DNA of 64,000 nt, taken from G963666895 sp963666895. Lineage in GTDB: Bacteria; Desulfobacterota; Desulfovibrionia; Desulfovibrionales; Desulfovibrionaceae. The stretch is from NCBI GenBank assembly GCA_963666895.2, contig CAXXNS010000008.1:98039-162038 (forward strand), written 5' to 3'. Shown here in pieces: positions 41,874 through 50,300 of this stretch. Numbering within the stretch: position 1 is the first letter of the stretch; the number at the start of each line of letters is the position of its first letter. The position numbers were made by a program, and so were the translations under genes. The notes beneath the pieces were generated by a model, which had not been told where the DNA came from, did not search any database, and was given only the letters and a program-made list of their open reading frames with translations.

Positions 41874-43121
41874 ATGACCCAGAAAAAGCGCCGCCTGGAA
41901 ACCCAGGTGCTGCACGCCGGGCACGTCCCGGATTCCGCCACCGGTTCCAGGGCCGTGCCCATCTACCAGACCAGCAGCTTCGTGTTCCGCGACGTGGGCC
42001 ACGCGGCCGACCTGTTCGCCCTGCGCGAGCAGGGCCACATCTATACCCGGCTCACCAACCCGACCACCGAGGTGCTGGAGAAGCGGCTGGCCGCCATGCA
42101 TGGCGCCTCGGCCGTCCTGGCCACGGCTTCGGGCATGTCGGCCGTGTTCTACGCCGTGGCCGCCATTACCTCCGCGGGCCGGAACTTCGTCTCCGGCACC
42201 AGCCTGTACGGCGGCACCCATACTCTGTTCTCCCACACCCTGCCGCGCTTCGGCATCGAGGTCCGGTTCACGGACGCCTCGAATCCGGCCGAGATGGCCG
42301 CGGCCGTGGATGAAAACACCCGGCTGGTCTACACCGAAGCCATCGGCAACCCGCGCTGCAACGTGGACGACCTGGAGGCGATCGCCGCCGTGGCCCACGA
42401 CAACGGGATTCCCTTTGTCCTGGACGCCACCACGGCCCCGCCGCCCATCTTCGACCCCCTGGCCGTGGGAGCGGACATCGTGGTCTATTCCCTGACCAAG
42501 ATCCTGTCCGGCCACGGCACGGTCATCGGGGGAGCCGTGGTGGAGGCGGGCGGGTTCGACTGGGCCGCGTCCGGCAAGTTCCCGGAGATCGTCGAGTTCG
42601 ACGGCTCCTTCACCACCTGCCTGCGGGCCGGGCTGGCCCGGGACGTGGGGGCCTGCCCCGCGCCCATGTCGAGCTTCCAGGTCATCCAGGGGTTGGAGAC
42701 CCTGCCGCTGCGGGCCCGGGCCCACTGCGCCAACGCCCGGGCCGTGGCCGAGTTCCTGGCCGGGCACCAGGCCGTGGAGTGGGTCAACTACGCGGGCCTG
42801 CCGGACCATCCGGACCACCAGCGGGCCGCCAAATACTTCCCCCTGGGGCCGGGCGCGGTGTTCGGATTCGGGATCAGGGGCGGGTACGAGGCGGGCAGGA
42901 GGTTCATCGAGTCGGTGAAGCTGTGCTCGCATTTGGCCAACATCCTGGACGCCAGGACCCTGGTCATCCACCCGGCCTCCACCACGCACTCGCAGATCAG
43001 CCCGGAGGACCAGCTCAAGGCGGGCGTGACCCCGGACATGGTCAGGATTTCAGTCGGCATCGAGCACGTCGACGACATCCTGGCCGACCTGGACCAGGCC
43101 TTGGAAGCCTCGCAGAAATAA
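41874..43121 (+). CDS. Cys/Met-metabolism PLP enzyme, O-acetylhomoserine sulfhydrylase-like (MetY/MGL family)
   Basis: 415 residues of the trans-sulfuration fold: ETQVLHAGH start, YTRLTNPTTEVLEKRLAAM, LATASGMSAVF, SGTSLYGGTHTLF, and the PLP lysine in VVYSLTKILSGHGTVIGG (about residue 209). The usual DNT/DNTF before it is DATTAPPPIF, a variation that may affect the active site. It could make homocysteine from O-acetylhomoserine and sulfide, fitting a sulfidogen, or act as a lyase. GGAGG precedes the ATG. A relic of a second gene's 3' end lies just downstream. Confidence 0.88.
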   Translation: MTQKKRRLETQVLHAGHVPDSATGSRAVPIYQTSSFVFRDVGHAADLFALREQGHIYTRLTNPTTEVLEKRLAAMHGASAVLATASGMSAVFYAVAAITSAGRNFVSGTSLYGGTHTLFSHTLPRFGIEVRFTDASNPAEMAAAVDENTRLVYTEAIGNPRCNVDDLEAIAAVAHDNGIPFVLDATTAPPPIFDPLAVGADIVVYSLTKILSGHGTVIGGAVVEAGGFDWAASGKFPEIVEFDGSFTTCLRAGLARDVGACPAPMSSFQVIQGLETLPLRARAHCANARAVAEFLAGHQAVEWVNYAGLPDHPDHQRAAKYFPLGPGAVFGFGIRGGYEAGRRFIESVKLCSHLANILDARTLVIHPASTTHSQISPEDQLKAGVTPDMVRISVGIEHVDDILADLDQALEASQK

Positions 43122-43132
43122 TAAAAAAAATG

Positions 43133-43165
43133 TGTCCATTTATTTTTTTATGAAATAAATGGACA
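43133..43165. repeat. AT-rich perfect inverted repeat
   Basis: TGTCCATTTATTT (43133-43145) pairs perfectly with AAATAAATGGACA (43153-43165) across a 7-base loop. It sits between the stop of the MetY-like gene and the relic of a second copy, in sequence far more AT-rich than its surroundings. Eight A precede it, so on the minus strand it looks like a terminator, although no minus-strand gene ends here. It may mark a small insertion. Confidence 0.6.
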
Positions 43166-43174
43166 TGGTGGCCT

Positions 43175-43246
43175 TCTGTGGGAATCGAGCACAGGGATGG
43201 AATCCCGGCCGACCTGGACCAGGCGCTCAAGGCATCGCAGAAATAA
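43175..43246 (+). pseudogene. Relic of the 3' end of a second MetY-like gene
   Basis: These 72 bases encode SVGIEHRDGIPADLDQALKASQK and a stop, aligning codon for codon with the final 23 residues of the gene ending at 43121 (SVGIEHVDDILADLDQAL then EASQK). By my hand count 56 of 72 bases match. It has no start and is separated from the intact gene by an AT-rich hairpin, so it is a remnant of a paralogue or of a diverged tandem duplicate. Confidence 0.8.
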
Positions 43247-43342
43247 CGGATCGAAGCGAGAAAATGGTTTGCTTTTTGGCGGAAAGCGTTTAATCCCTTG
43301 CTTCCGCCGCATGGCGAGGAGGTGAGAGAGAGGGGGGTCCTG

Positions 43343-44521
43343 ATGTCGCACCAGGACTTTGTCATTCGGCTGGAGAACCTCTCCAAGCGATTCGACGACG
43401 AGTACGCGGTCCAGGACGTGAACCTGGACGTGCGCCACGGAGAATTCCTCACGTTGCTGGGGCCCTCGGGCTGCGGCAAGACAACCATTTTGCGCCTTAT
43501 CGCCGGGTTCGAGCAGCCCGACGAGGGGCGCGTCTTCATTGGCGGCCGCCCCATGGACGGCCTGCCCCCGGACCAGCGGCGCGTGAACACGGTGTTCCAG
43601 TCCTACGCCCTGTTCCCGCACATGAACGTGTTCGACAACGTGGCCTTCGGCCTGCGCATGGAGGGCGCGCCCAAGGGCGAGGTCCGTGAGCGGGTCATGG
43701 ACGCCCTCAGGATCGTCCACCTGGAGAAGTTCGCCCAGCGCAGGCCCGACAGCCTGTCCGGGGGACAGCAGCAGCGCGTGGCCATCGCCCGGGCCGTGGT
43801 CAACAAGCCGAGGGCCCTGCTCCTGGACGAGCCTTTGTCCGCCCTGGACTACAAGCTCAGGCAGCGCATGCAGATGGAGCTCAAGCAGCTGCGCCGCACC
43901 CTGGGCATCACCTTCATCTTCGTCACCCACGACCAGGAAGAGGCCTTTTCCATGTCCGACCGGGTGGCCGTGCTCAACCAGGGCCGCATCGAGCAGCTGG
44001 GCACGCCCGTGGAGGTCTACGAGGAGCCCGTGAACCTGTTCGTGGCTGAGTTCGTGGGCCAGACCAACATCCTGGACGCCGTGGCCGGGGAGCGGGTCGG
44101 CGGCGAGGTCGGCGGCGAGGCCGGCGGCCGGGTGAAGGCCACGGTGGAGGGCATGGAGACCACCCTGCTGACCGGCAAGGAGTTCGCCCCGGGCAAGAAC
44201 ATCAAGGTGGTGCTGAGGCCCGAGGACCTGCTGGTGGAGCGGGACGTGCCCGAGGACGACGACAAGCTCTGGCTGCCCGGGGTCATCGAGGAGACCATCT
44301 ACAAGGGCTCCACCTGGGACATGATCATCGGGCTGGAATGCGGCAAGCGCATGCTGGTCACCGAATTTTTCGACGAGGACGCCGAGGAGATGAGCTTCCA
44401 GGCCGGGGAGAAGGTGGTGGTCAGCTGGTACGCGGGCTGGGAAGTGGTCCTGGCCAACGGTTCCGATCCGGACGCCGTCATCGATGCGGTGGAGGGCCTT
44501 CCGGAGGGCGATCATGGCTAG
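43343..44521 (+). CDS. potA: Spermidine/putrescine ABC transporter ATPase PotA
   Basis: 392 residues. Walker A GPSGCGKTTILR, Q-loop VFQSYALFPHMNVFDNVAFG, signature SLSGGQQQRVAIARAVV, Walker B LLLDEPLSALD and H-loop FVTHDQEEAF. A TOBE-type C-terminal domain follows, interrupted near residues 252-263 by a GGEV-type repeat from a 12-base tandem repeat (44096-44131). The ATG at 43343 is preferred. A hairpin (43278-43308) lies in the leader. First gene of a complete potABCD operon; overlaps potB. Confidence 0.95.
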   Translation: MSHQDFVIRLENLSKRFDDEYAVQDVNLDVRHGEFLTLLGPSGCGKTTILRLIAGFEQPDEGRVFIGGRPMDGLPPDQRRVNTVFQSYALFPHMNVFDNVAFGLRMEGAPKGEVRERVMDALRIVHLEKFAQRRPDSLSGGQQQRVAIARAVVNKPRALLLDEPLSALDYKLRQRMQMELKQLRRTLGITFIFVTHDQEEAFSMSDRVAVLNQGRIEQLGTPVEVYEEPVNLFVAEFVGQTNILDAVAGERVGGEVGGEAGGRVKATVEGMETTLLTGKEFAPGKNIKVVLRPEDLLVERDVPEDDDKLWLPGVIEETIYKGSTWDMIIGLECGKRMLVTEFFDEDAEEMSFQAGEKVVVSWYAGWEVVLANGSDPDAVIDAVEGLPEGDHG

Positions 44522-45377
44522 GTTCGGCGAGGGCAGGGGACTGTTCCGCAGGACCGCCATGGGCCTGCCCCTGGCCTGGCTGACCTTGTTCGTGCTGGCG
44601 CCCACGCTCCTGGTGGCCGCGGTCAGCCTGCTGGCCCGTAGCGAGGCCGCGTTCGTGCAGCCCGCCCTGTCCCTGGAGGGCTACCGGACCATCCTGAGCC
44701 CGGTGTTCGCGCGGGTGCTGGCCCGTTCCCTGGTCCTGGCCGGGGGCGCCACCGCGCTCTGCCTCCTGGCCGGGTACCCCTTCGCCTATTTCCTGGCCCG
44801 GAGGGCGGGGCGGGCCAAGAACCTGCTCCTGTTGCTCATCGTCATCCCCTTCTGGACCAACTCCCTGATCCGCACCTACGCCACGGTCTTCATCCTCAAG
44901 GCCAACGGCCTGTTCTCCCATATCCTCATGGCCCTGGGCCTGACCAATGAACCCCTGTCGCTCATGTATACGGACGCGGCCGTGTTCGTGGGCCTGGTCT
45001 ACACCCTGCTGCCGTTCATGATCCTGCCCATCTACGCCTCGGTGGAGAAGCTCGACGAGCGGCTGCTGGAGGCCTCCCGGGACCTGGGCGCCGGGCCGTT
45101 CAGCGCCTTCGTGCACGTGGCCCTGCCCCTGACCATGCCCGGGGTGGTGGCCGGGTCGCTCATGGTCTTCCTGCCCGCCCTGGGCATGTTCTACATCCCG
45201 GATCTGCTGGGCGGGGGCAAGCACCTCATCCTGGGCAACTACATCAAGAACCAGTTCCTGGTGGCCCGGAACTGGCCGGCCGGGGCCGCGGCCAGCGTGG
45301 TCCTGACCCTGGCCCTGATCGCCACGCTCCTGGTCTACCGCCGGTCCATCCAGGCCTTCCGCAAGGGGGTGGCCTGA
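44514..45377 (+). CDS. potB: Spermidine/putrescine ABC permease PotB
   Basis: 287-residue inner-membrane permease with six helices. The EAA loop that contacts PotA reads LLEASRDLGAGPFSAFVHVALP. The IPFWTNSLIRTYA motif is typical of PotB. The ATG overlaps the end of potA and has GGAGGG six bases upstream; an earlier in-frame ATG is less likely. Overlaps potC by one base. Confidence 0.95.
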   Translation: MARFGEGRGLFRRTAMGLPLAWLTLFVLAPTLLVAAVSLLARSEAAFVQPALSLEGYRTILSPVFARVLARSLVLAGGATALCLLAGYPFAYFLARRAGRAKNLLLLLIVIPFWTNSLIRTYATVFILKANGLFSHILMALGLTNEPLSLMYTDAAVFVGLVYTLLPFMILPIYASVEKLDERLLEASRDLGAGPFSAFVHVALPLTMPGVVAGSLMVFLPALGMFYIPDLLGGGKHLILGNYIKNQFLVARNWPAGAAASVVLTLALIATLLVYRRSIQAFRKGVA

Positions 45378-46168
45378 TGGATGTCCTGCGCAAGGGAGGC
45401 CGGGCGGGAATCCGGCTCTTGCAGTTCGGGCCCGTGTACCTGTTCCTGTACCTGCCCATCCTGGTGCTGGTGGTCTTCGCCTTCAACGACTCCAAGTATT
45501 CCGTGGCCTGGAAGGGCTTCACCTGGCGCTGGTTCACGGTCCTGTTCCAGAATCGGTTGCTGGTGGAGGCGGCGCTGAACTCCCTGAAGGTGGCCCTGAT
45601 CTCGGCCACCCTGGCCACGGCGCTGGGGGTGCTGGCGGCCGTGGCCCTGTACCGCTACCGGTTCCGGCTGCGGGCCGTGCTCTCCACCTCTTTGTACGTG
45701 GTCATGATCAGCCCGGACATCGTCATGGGCGTGGCCCTGCTCATCCTGTTCATTGGCGTGGGCATGACCCCGGGATTCCTGACCCTTCTCCTGGCCCACA
45801 TCACCTTCTGCTCGCCATTCGTGGCCGTGACCGTGCATTCCCGGCTCCAGGGGCTGGACAGGCACCTCATCGAGGCGGCCCAGGACCTGGGCGCCAGCGA
45901 GTTCCAGGCCTTCCGCCACGTCATCCTGCCCCTGGCCTGGCCTGCGGTGCTCGGGGGCTGGCTCCTGGCCTTCACCCTGTCCCTGGACGACGTGATCATC
46001 AGCTTTTTCGTCACCGGTCAGGAATTTGAAATCCTGCCGTTGCGCATATATTCCATGGTGCGTCTGGGCGTGAAGCCCGACGTCAACGCTTTGTCCGCGG
46101 TCATCATCGCCGTGACGGTGGTTTGCGTGTTCACGGCGCAACTTCTGTTAAGGAGAAAGAAGCAATGA
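45377..46168 (+). CDS. potC: Spermidine/putrescine ABC permease PotC
   Basis: 263 residues, six helices. EAA loop LIEAAQDLGASEFQAFRHVILP, and typical YLPILVLVVFAFNDSKYSVAWKGFTWRW at the N-terminus (positions about 25-52). LSLDDVIISFFVTG is a PotC mark. Forms the channel with PotB. Start TGATG overlaps potB; the stop overlaps potD (ATGA). Confidence 0.95.
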   Translation: MDVLRKGGRAGIRLLQFGPVYLFLYLPILVLVVFAFNDSKYSVAWKGFTWRWFTVLFQNRLLVEAALNSLKVALISATLATALGVLAAVALYRYRFRLRAVLSTSLYVVMISPDIVMGVALLILFIGVGMTPGFLTLLLAHITFCSPFVAVTVHSRLQGLDRHLIEAAQDLGASEFQAFRHVILPLAWPAVLGGWLLAFTLSLDDVIISFFVTGQEFEILPLRIYSMVRLGVKPDVNALSAVIIAVTVVCVFTAQLLLRRKKQ

Positions 46169-47214
46169 AAAAGGGGATGATTCTGACCCTGGCCCTGGCG
46201 GGCCTGGCGCTGTGCCTGGGGGTGGCCGGATGCGGCCAGGACGAGGCCCGTCAGGTCTCGGTGTACAACTGGACGGAATACCTGCCCCAGGCGGTGCTGG
46301 ACAGTTTCGAGGCCGAGACCGGCATCAAGGTGGTGCTGTCCACCTACGAATCCAACGAGGCCATGTACGCCAAGGTCACCCTCCAGGGGGGAGAGGGGTA
46401 CGACATCGTGGTCCCGTCCACCTATTTCGTGAGCCGCATGGCCAACGAGGGGCTGCTGGCGCCCATCGACCACGCCAAGCTCACCAACCTGGGCAACCTG
46501 GACCCGGCCTTCCTGGACAAGTCCTACGACCCGGGCAACACGTACTCCATTCCCTACCTCTGGGGCGGCACCGGCCTGGTGTACGACGCCACCAAGGTCA
46601 CGGACTTCCCGGTGTCCTGGAACGCCCTCTGGGACCAGCGCCTGGCCGGCCGGATCATGCTCCAGGACGACCTGCGCGAGGTCTTCGGCACGGCTTTGCT
46701 GCTGCTGGGGCACTCCATCAACGACACCGACCCGGACCACATCAAGGCCGCCTACGAGCTGCTGGTCAAGATGGTCCCGGGCGTCCGGGTCTTCAACTCG
46801 GACAACCCCAAGATGCCCTTCCTCAACGGGGAGGCGGACCTGGGCATGATCTGGAGCGGCGAGGGCTGGCAGGTCATGGAGGAGAATTCGGACTTCCAGT
46901 ACGTCTGGCCCAAGGAGGGCGGCATCCTGTGGATGGACAACCTGGTGGTGCTCAAGGACGCCCCGCACTATGACGAGGCCCTGGAGTTCATCAACTACCT
47001 CCTGCGTCCGGACGTGGCCGCCCAGCTCTGCGAGGAGTACGGCTACGCCACCCCCAACCTGGAGGGGCAGAAGCTGCTGCCGGAGGAGCTCAAGGACTCT
47101 CCGGTCATCTTCCCGCCCCACGAGGTCATCGAACAGAGCGAGTTCCAGACCGACGTGGGCGAAGCCATCATGGTCTACGAGGAATACTGGTCCAAGCTCA
47201 AGAGCGGGCTCTAG
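46165..47214 (+). CDS. potD: Polyamine-binding lipoprotein PotD
   Basis: 349-residue substrate-binding protein, lipid-anchored at Cys23 (LGVAGC). It begins the mature fold with VSVYNWTEYLPQAVLDSFEA and contains DIVVPSTYFVSRMANEGLL and PYLWGGTGLVYD, all typical of spermidine/putrescine receptors. AAGGAG precedes the ATG. Last gene of the pot operon; a UUCG hairpin follows. Confidence 0.95.
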   Translation: MKKGMILTLALAGLALCLGVAGCGQDEARQVSVYNWTEYLPQAVLDSFEAETGIKVVLSTYESNEAMYAKVTLQGGEGYDIVVPSTYFVSRMANEGLLAPIDHAKLTNLGNLDPAFLDKSYDPGNTYSIPYLWGGTGLVYDATKVTDFPVSWNALWDQRLAGRIMLQDDLREVFGTALLLLGHSINDTDPDHIKAAYELLVKMVPGVRVFNSDNPKMPFLNGEADLGMIWSGEGWQVMEENSDFQYVWPKEGGILWMDNLVVLKDAPHYDEALEFINYLLRPDVAAQLCEEYGYATPNLEGQKLLPEELKDSPVIFPPHEVIEQSEFQTDVGEAIMVYEEYWSKLKSGL

Positions 47215-47238
47215 CCCCGCAGCGCAAGACGATTCTGC

Positions 47239-47259
47239 AGGGGGCCTTCGGGCCCCCTT
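47239..47259 (+). terminator. Terminator of the pot operon
   Basis: AGGGGGCC (47239-47246), TTCG loop, GGCCCCCT (47251-47258): an 8-base perfect GC stem with the very stable UUCG tetraloop, 25 bases after potD. The T-run is short, so termination may be partial. Confidence 0.65.
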
Positions 47260-47316
47260 GCTGCTCCTGCTTCCGCTGACTTGTCATTTCTTCAAGAAAT
47301 CGTGTATGATCCCGGA

Positions 47317-50300
47317 ATGGCGCCCCCCCCCAATGCCAATGCCGGTTCGCGGACCGTTCGCGTTTCCTGGACCGTTCTGATCGTCGTCACCTTGATCTCG
47401 ATTTTCGGGGTTTTCGGCTTCCAGAGCTGGCACGTCTGGAAACTGCGGACCTATCTGACCGACTTCCATCACAAGCAGCACCAGATGAAGGAGTTGTCCG
47501 TGGCCGCCGGCTACCTGGACGAGGTTCTGTCCATGGCCGTGCGCATGTACGTGGACACCGGGGAGGACTCCTGGCTCAGGGAGCACGAGCAGGTCGAGGG
47601 GCAGTTGACCCGGATCCTGGACCAGCTGTCCGAACTGGGGGCCGGAACCAACATGGAGTCGAACCTGGAACGGCTCGCGTCCATCAACGACCAGTTGCTG
47701 GCCCTGGAGAGAGAGGCCCTGTACTGGGCCCGCCAGGATCTCCGGGAAGAGGCGGCCGCGCTGCTGGCCGGGCCGGAATACGCCCTGCACCAGGAAGCCT
47801 TCATCCAGACCTGGAAGGCCCTGGGGGATATCCTGTCGCAACGCATCTCCGAGGGTGAGCAGGAATTCGCCCGCAAGACGCACCGGACGCTTCTGGTCTT
47901 TCAGCTGGTCCTTCCCCTGCTGGTGGGCGTGTCCGTGGCCATCGTGCTGCTGGCGCTGCGCTGGCTGCGTTCCCGCCGACAGGCCGACGCCCTGACCTCC
48001 TCGGACCTGGTCCGCACCCGGTCCCGCTTCGAGGCCGTGGTGGAGAACATGAACGACGGCCTGGTGGTGTGCAGCCCCGTGGACGATGGGGAGGACTTCG
48101 AGATCACCGCGTTCAACGCCGGATCGGAGCGCATCGAGAACAGGTCCCGGGAGAACGCGGTGGGCCGCCGCCTGACCGAGGTGTTCCCCGAGTCCGAGAC
48201 CCTGGGCCTGCTCGAGGTCATGCGCCGCGTCTGGCAGACCGCGCTCTCGGAGCTTTTCGTCATGCCCCTGTATCAGGCCGGCCAGATCGAGGGCTGGCGG
48301 GAGTTCTACATCTTCAGGCTGCCCGGCGACGAGGTGGCCTGGGTCTGCACCGACCGCACCGAGGAGCGCCTTGCCCTGATGGAGATGGAGCGCAGCGAGC
48401 GGCGCTATCGCACACTGTATCGCAGGACTCCGGCCATGCTCCACTCCATCGACGCGGACGCCAACATGCTGGCGGTGAGCGACTACTGGCTGGAGGTCAT
48501 GGGCTACGAGCGCGACGAGGTGATCGGCAAGCCCCTGTTCAATTTCCTGTCCACGAAGTCGGCCCGGTTCGCCAAGGACGTGATCCTGCCCCGGTTCTTC
48601 GCCCTGGGCAAGGTGGAGGACGTTCCCTACGAGATGGTCACCCGGGACGGCCGGGTCATCGAGGTGCGCCTGTCGGCCATCTCGGAACGGGACGAGAAGA
48701 ACAGGATCGTCCGCTCCCTGGCCGTGGTGGTGGACGTCACGGCCGGCAACCGGGCCGAGGCCGCGCTCAAGGAAAACGAGCAACGCTATCGCATCCTGTA
48801 CAACAAGACCCCGGCCATGCTCCATTCCATTGACCGGAACGCCAAGATATTGTCCGTGAGCGACTATTGGCTGGAGGTCCTGGGCTACGAGCGGGACGAG
48901 GTGCTCGGCCGCACGTCCTACGAGTTCATGACCGAGGAGACGGCCAAGTATTCCCGGGAAGTGGTGGTGCCGGATTTTTTCCGGACCGGGTTCTGCACGG
49001 ACATCCCCTACCGGATGGTGGCCAAGGACGGCCGTCTTGTGGACGTGCTGCTGGCGGCCACCGGCGAGCGGGACGAGACCGGGGCCGTGGTCCGGTCGCT
49101 GTCCGTTCTGGTGGACGTGACCGAGAAGAAAAAGGCCGAGGAAGCCCTGCGCAAGAGCGAGGAACGCCTCAGGAACGTGGCCCTGACCTCGGGCGACTGG
49201 ATCTGGCAGGTGGATGCGCAGGGGCGCTACGTCTACACCTCGGAGTCCGTGGAGCGGATACTGGGCTACACGCCCGAGGAATTGTACGGCGCGTCGCCCT
49301 TTGACTTCATGACCGAGGGCCACGTGGAGTGGGTGCGGGAGCAGTTCAAGAACCTCTTGGCCGAGAGGCGGCCCATCGTGGACCTGGAGAACTGGAACCA
49401 GACCAAGTACGGCCGCCGCCTCTGCCTGCTGACCAACGGCGTGCCCATCTACGACGGGGAAGGGAATTTCGCTGGCTACTTCGGCGTGGACAAGGATATC
49501 ACCCGCCGCAAGAACATGGACTACCAGCTCCAGCTCTTCGGCAAGTTCTTCGACACCGCCCTGGAAGGCATCGTCATCACCGACCCCGATGCCCGCATCA
49601 CCGAGGTCAACCAGGCCTTCACCGACATCACCGGATATTCGCGCCAGGAGGTCATGGGCCGCAATCCCAGGATGCTCAAGTCGGACCGCCACGACGAGGC
49701 CTTTTACCAGGACATGTGGCAAGAGATCGAGGAGAACGGGTTCTGGGAGGGCGAGTTGTGGAACCGCCGCAAGGACGGCGAGGCCTATCCCCAATGGCTG
49801 TCCATCAGCGCCCTCAAGGACGAGGACGGCTACGTGTCTCACTACGTGGGCGTGTTCCACGACATCACCGAGATCAAGAGCAAGGAGGAGCAGATCCGGT
49901 TCCAGGCCAACCACGACGCCCTGACCGGCCTGCCCAACCGCAACCTGTTCCTGGACCGGCTGGACATGGCCCTGGGCCGGGCCAAGCGGAACAAGAACAA
50001 GGTGGCCGTGGTCTACGTGGACCTGGACAACTTCAAGACCGTCAACGACAGCCTGGGCCACACCGTGGGCGACGAATTGCTCCTGCTGGTGGCCGACCGC
50101 TTCAGGAAGCTGGTCCGCGACGGGGGCACCCTGGCCCGGCTGGGCGGGGACGAGTTCGCCTTCCTGGTGGACAGCCTGGCCGACGAGTCCGAGTCCGCGC
50201 ACATGGCCCTGCAGGTCATCGAGAGCATGGAGCTGCCCCTGGCCGCGGCCGGGCGGGAGCTGTACATTTCTCCGAGCATCGGCATCGCCATCTATCCGTC

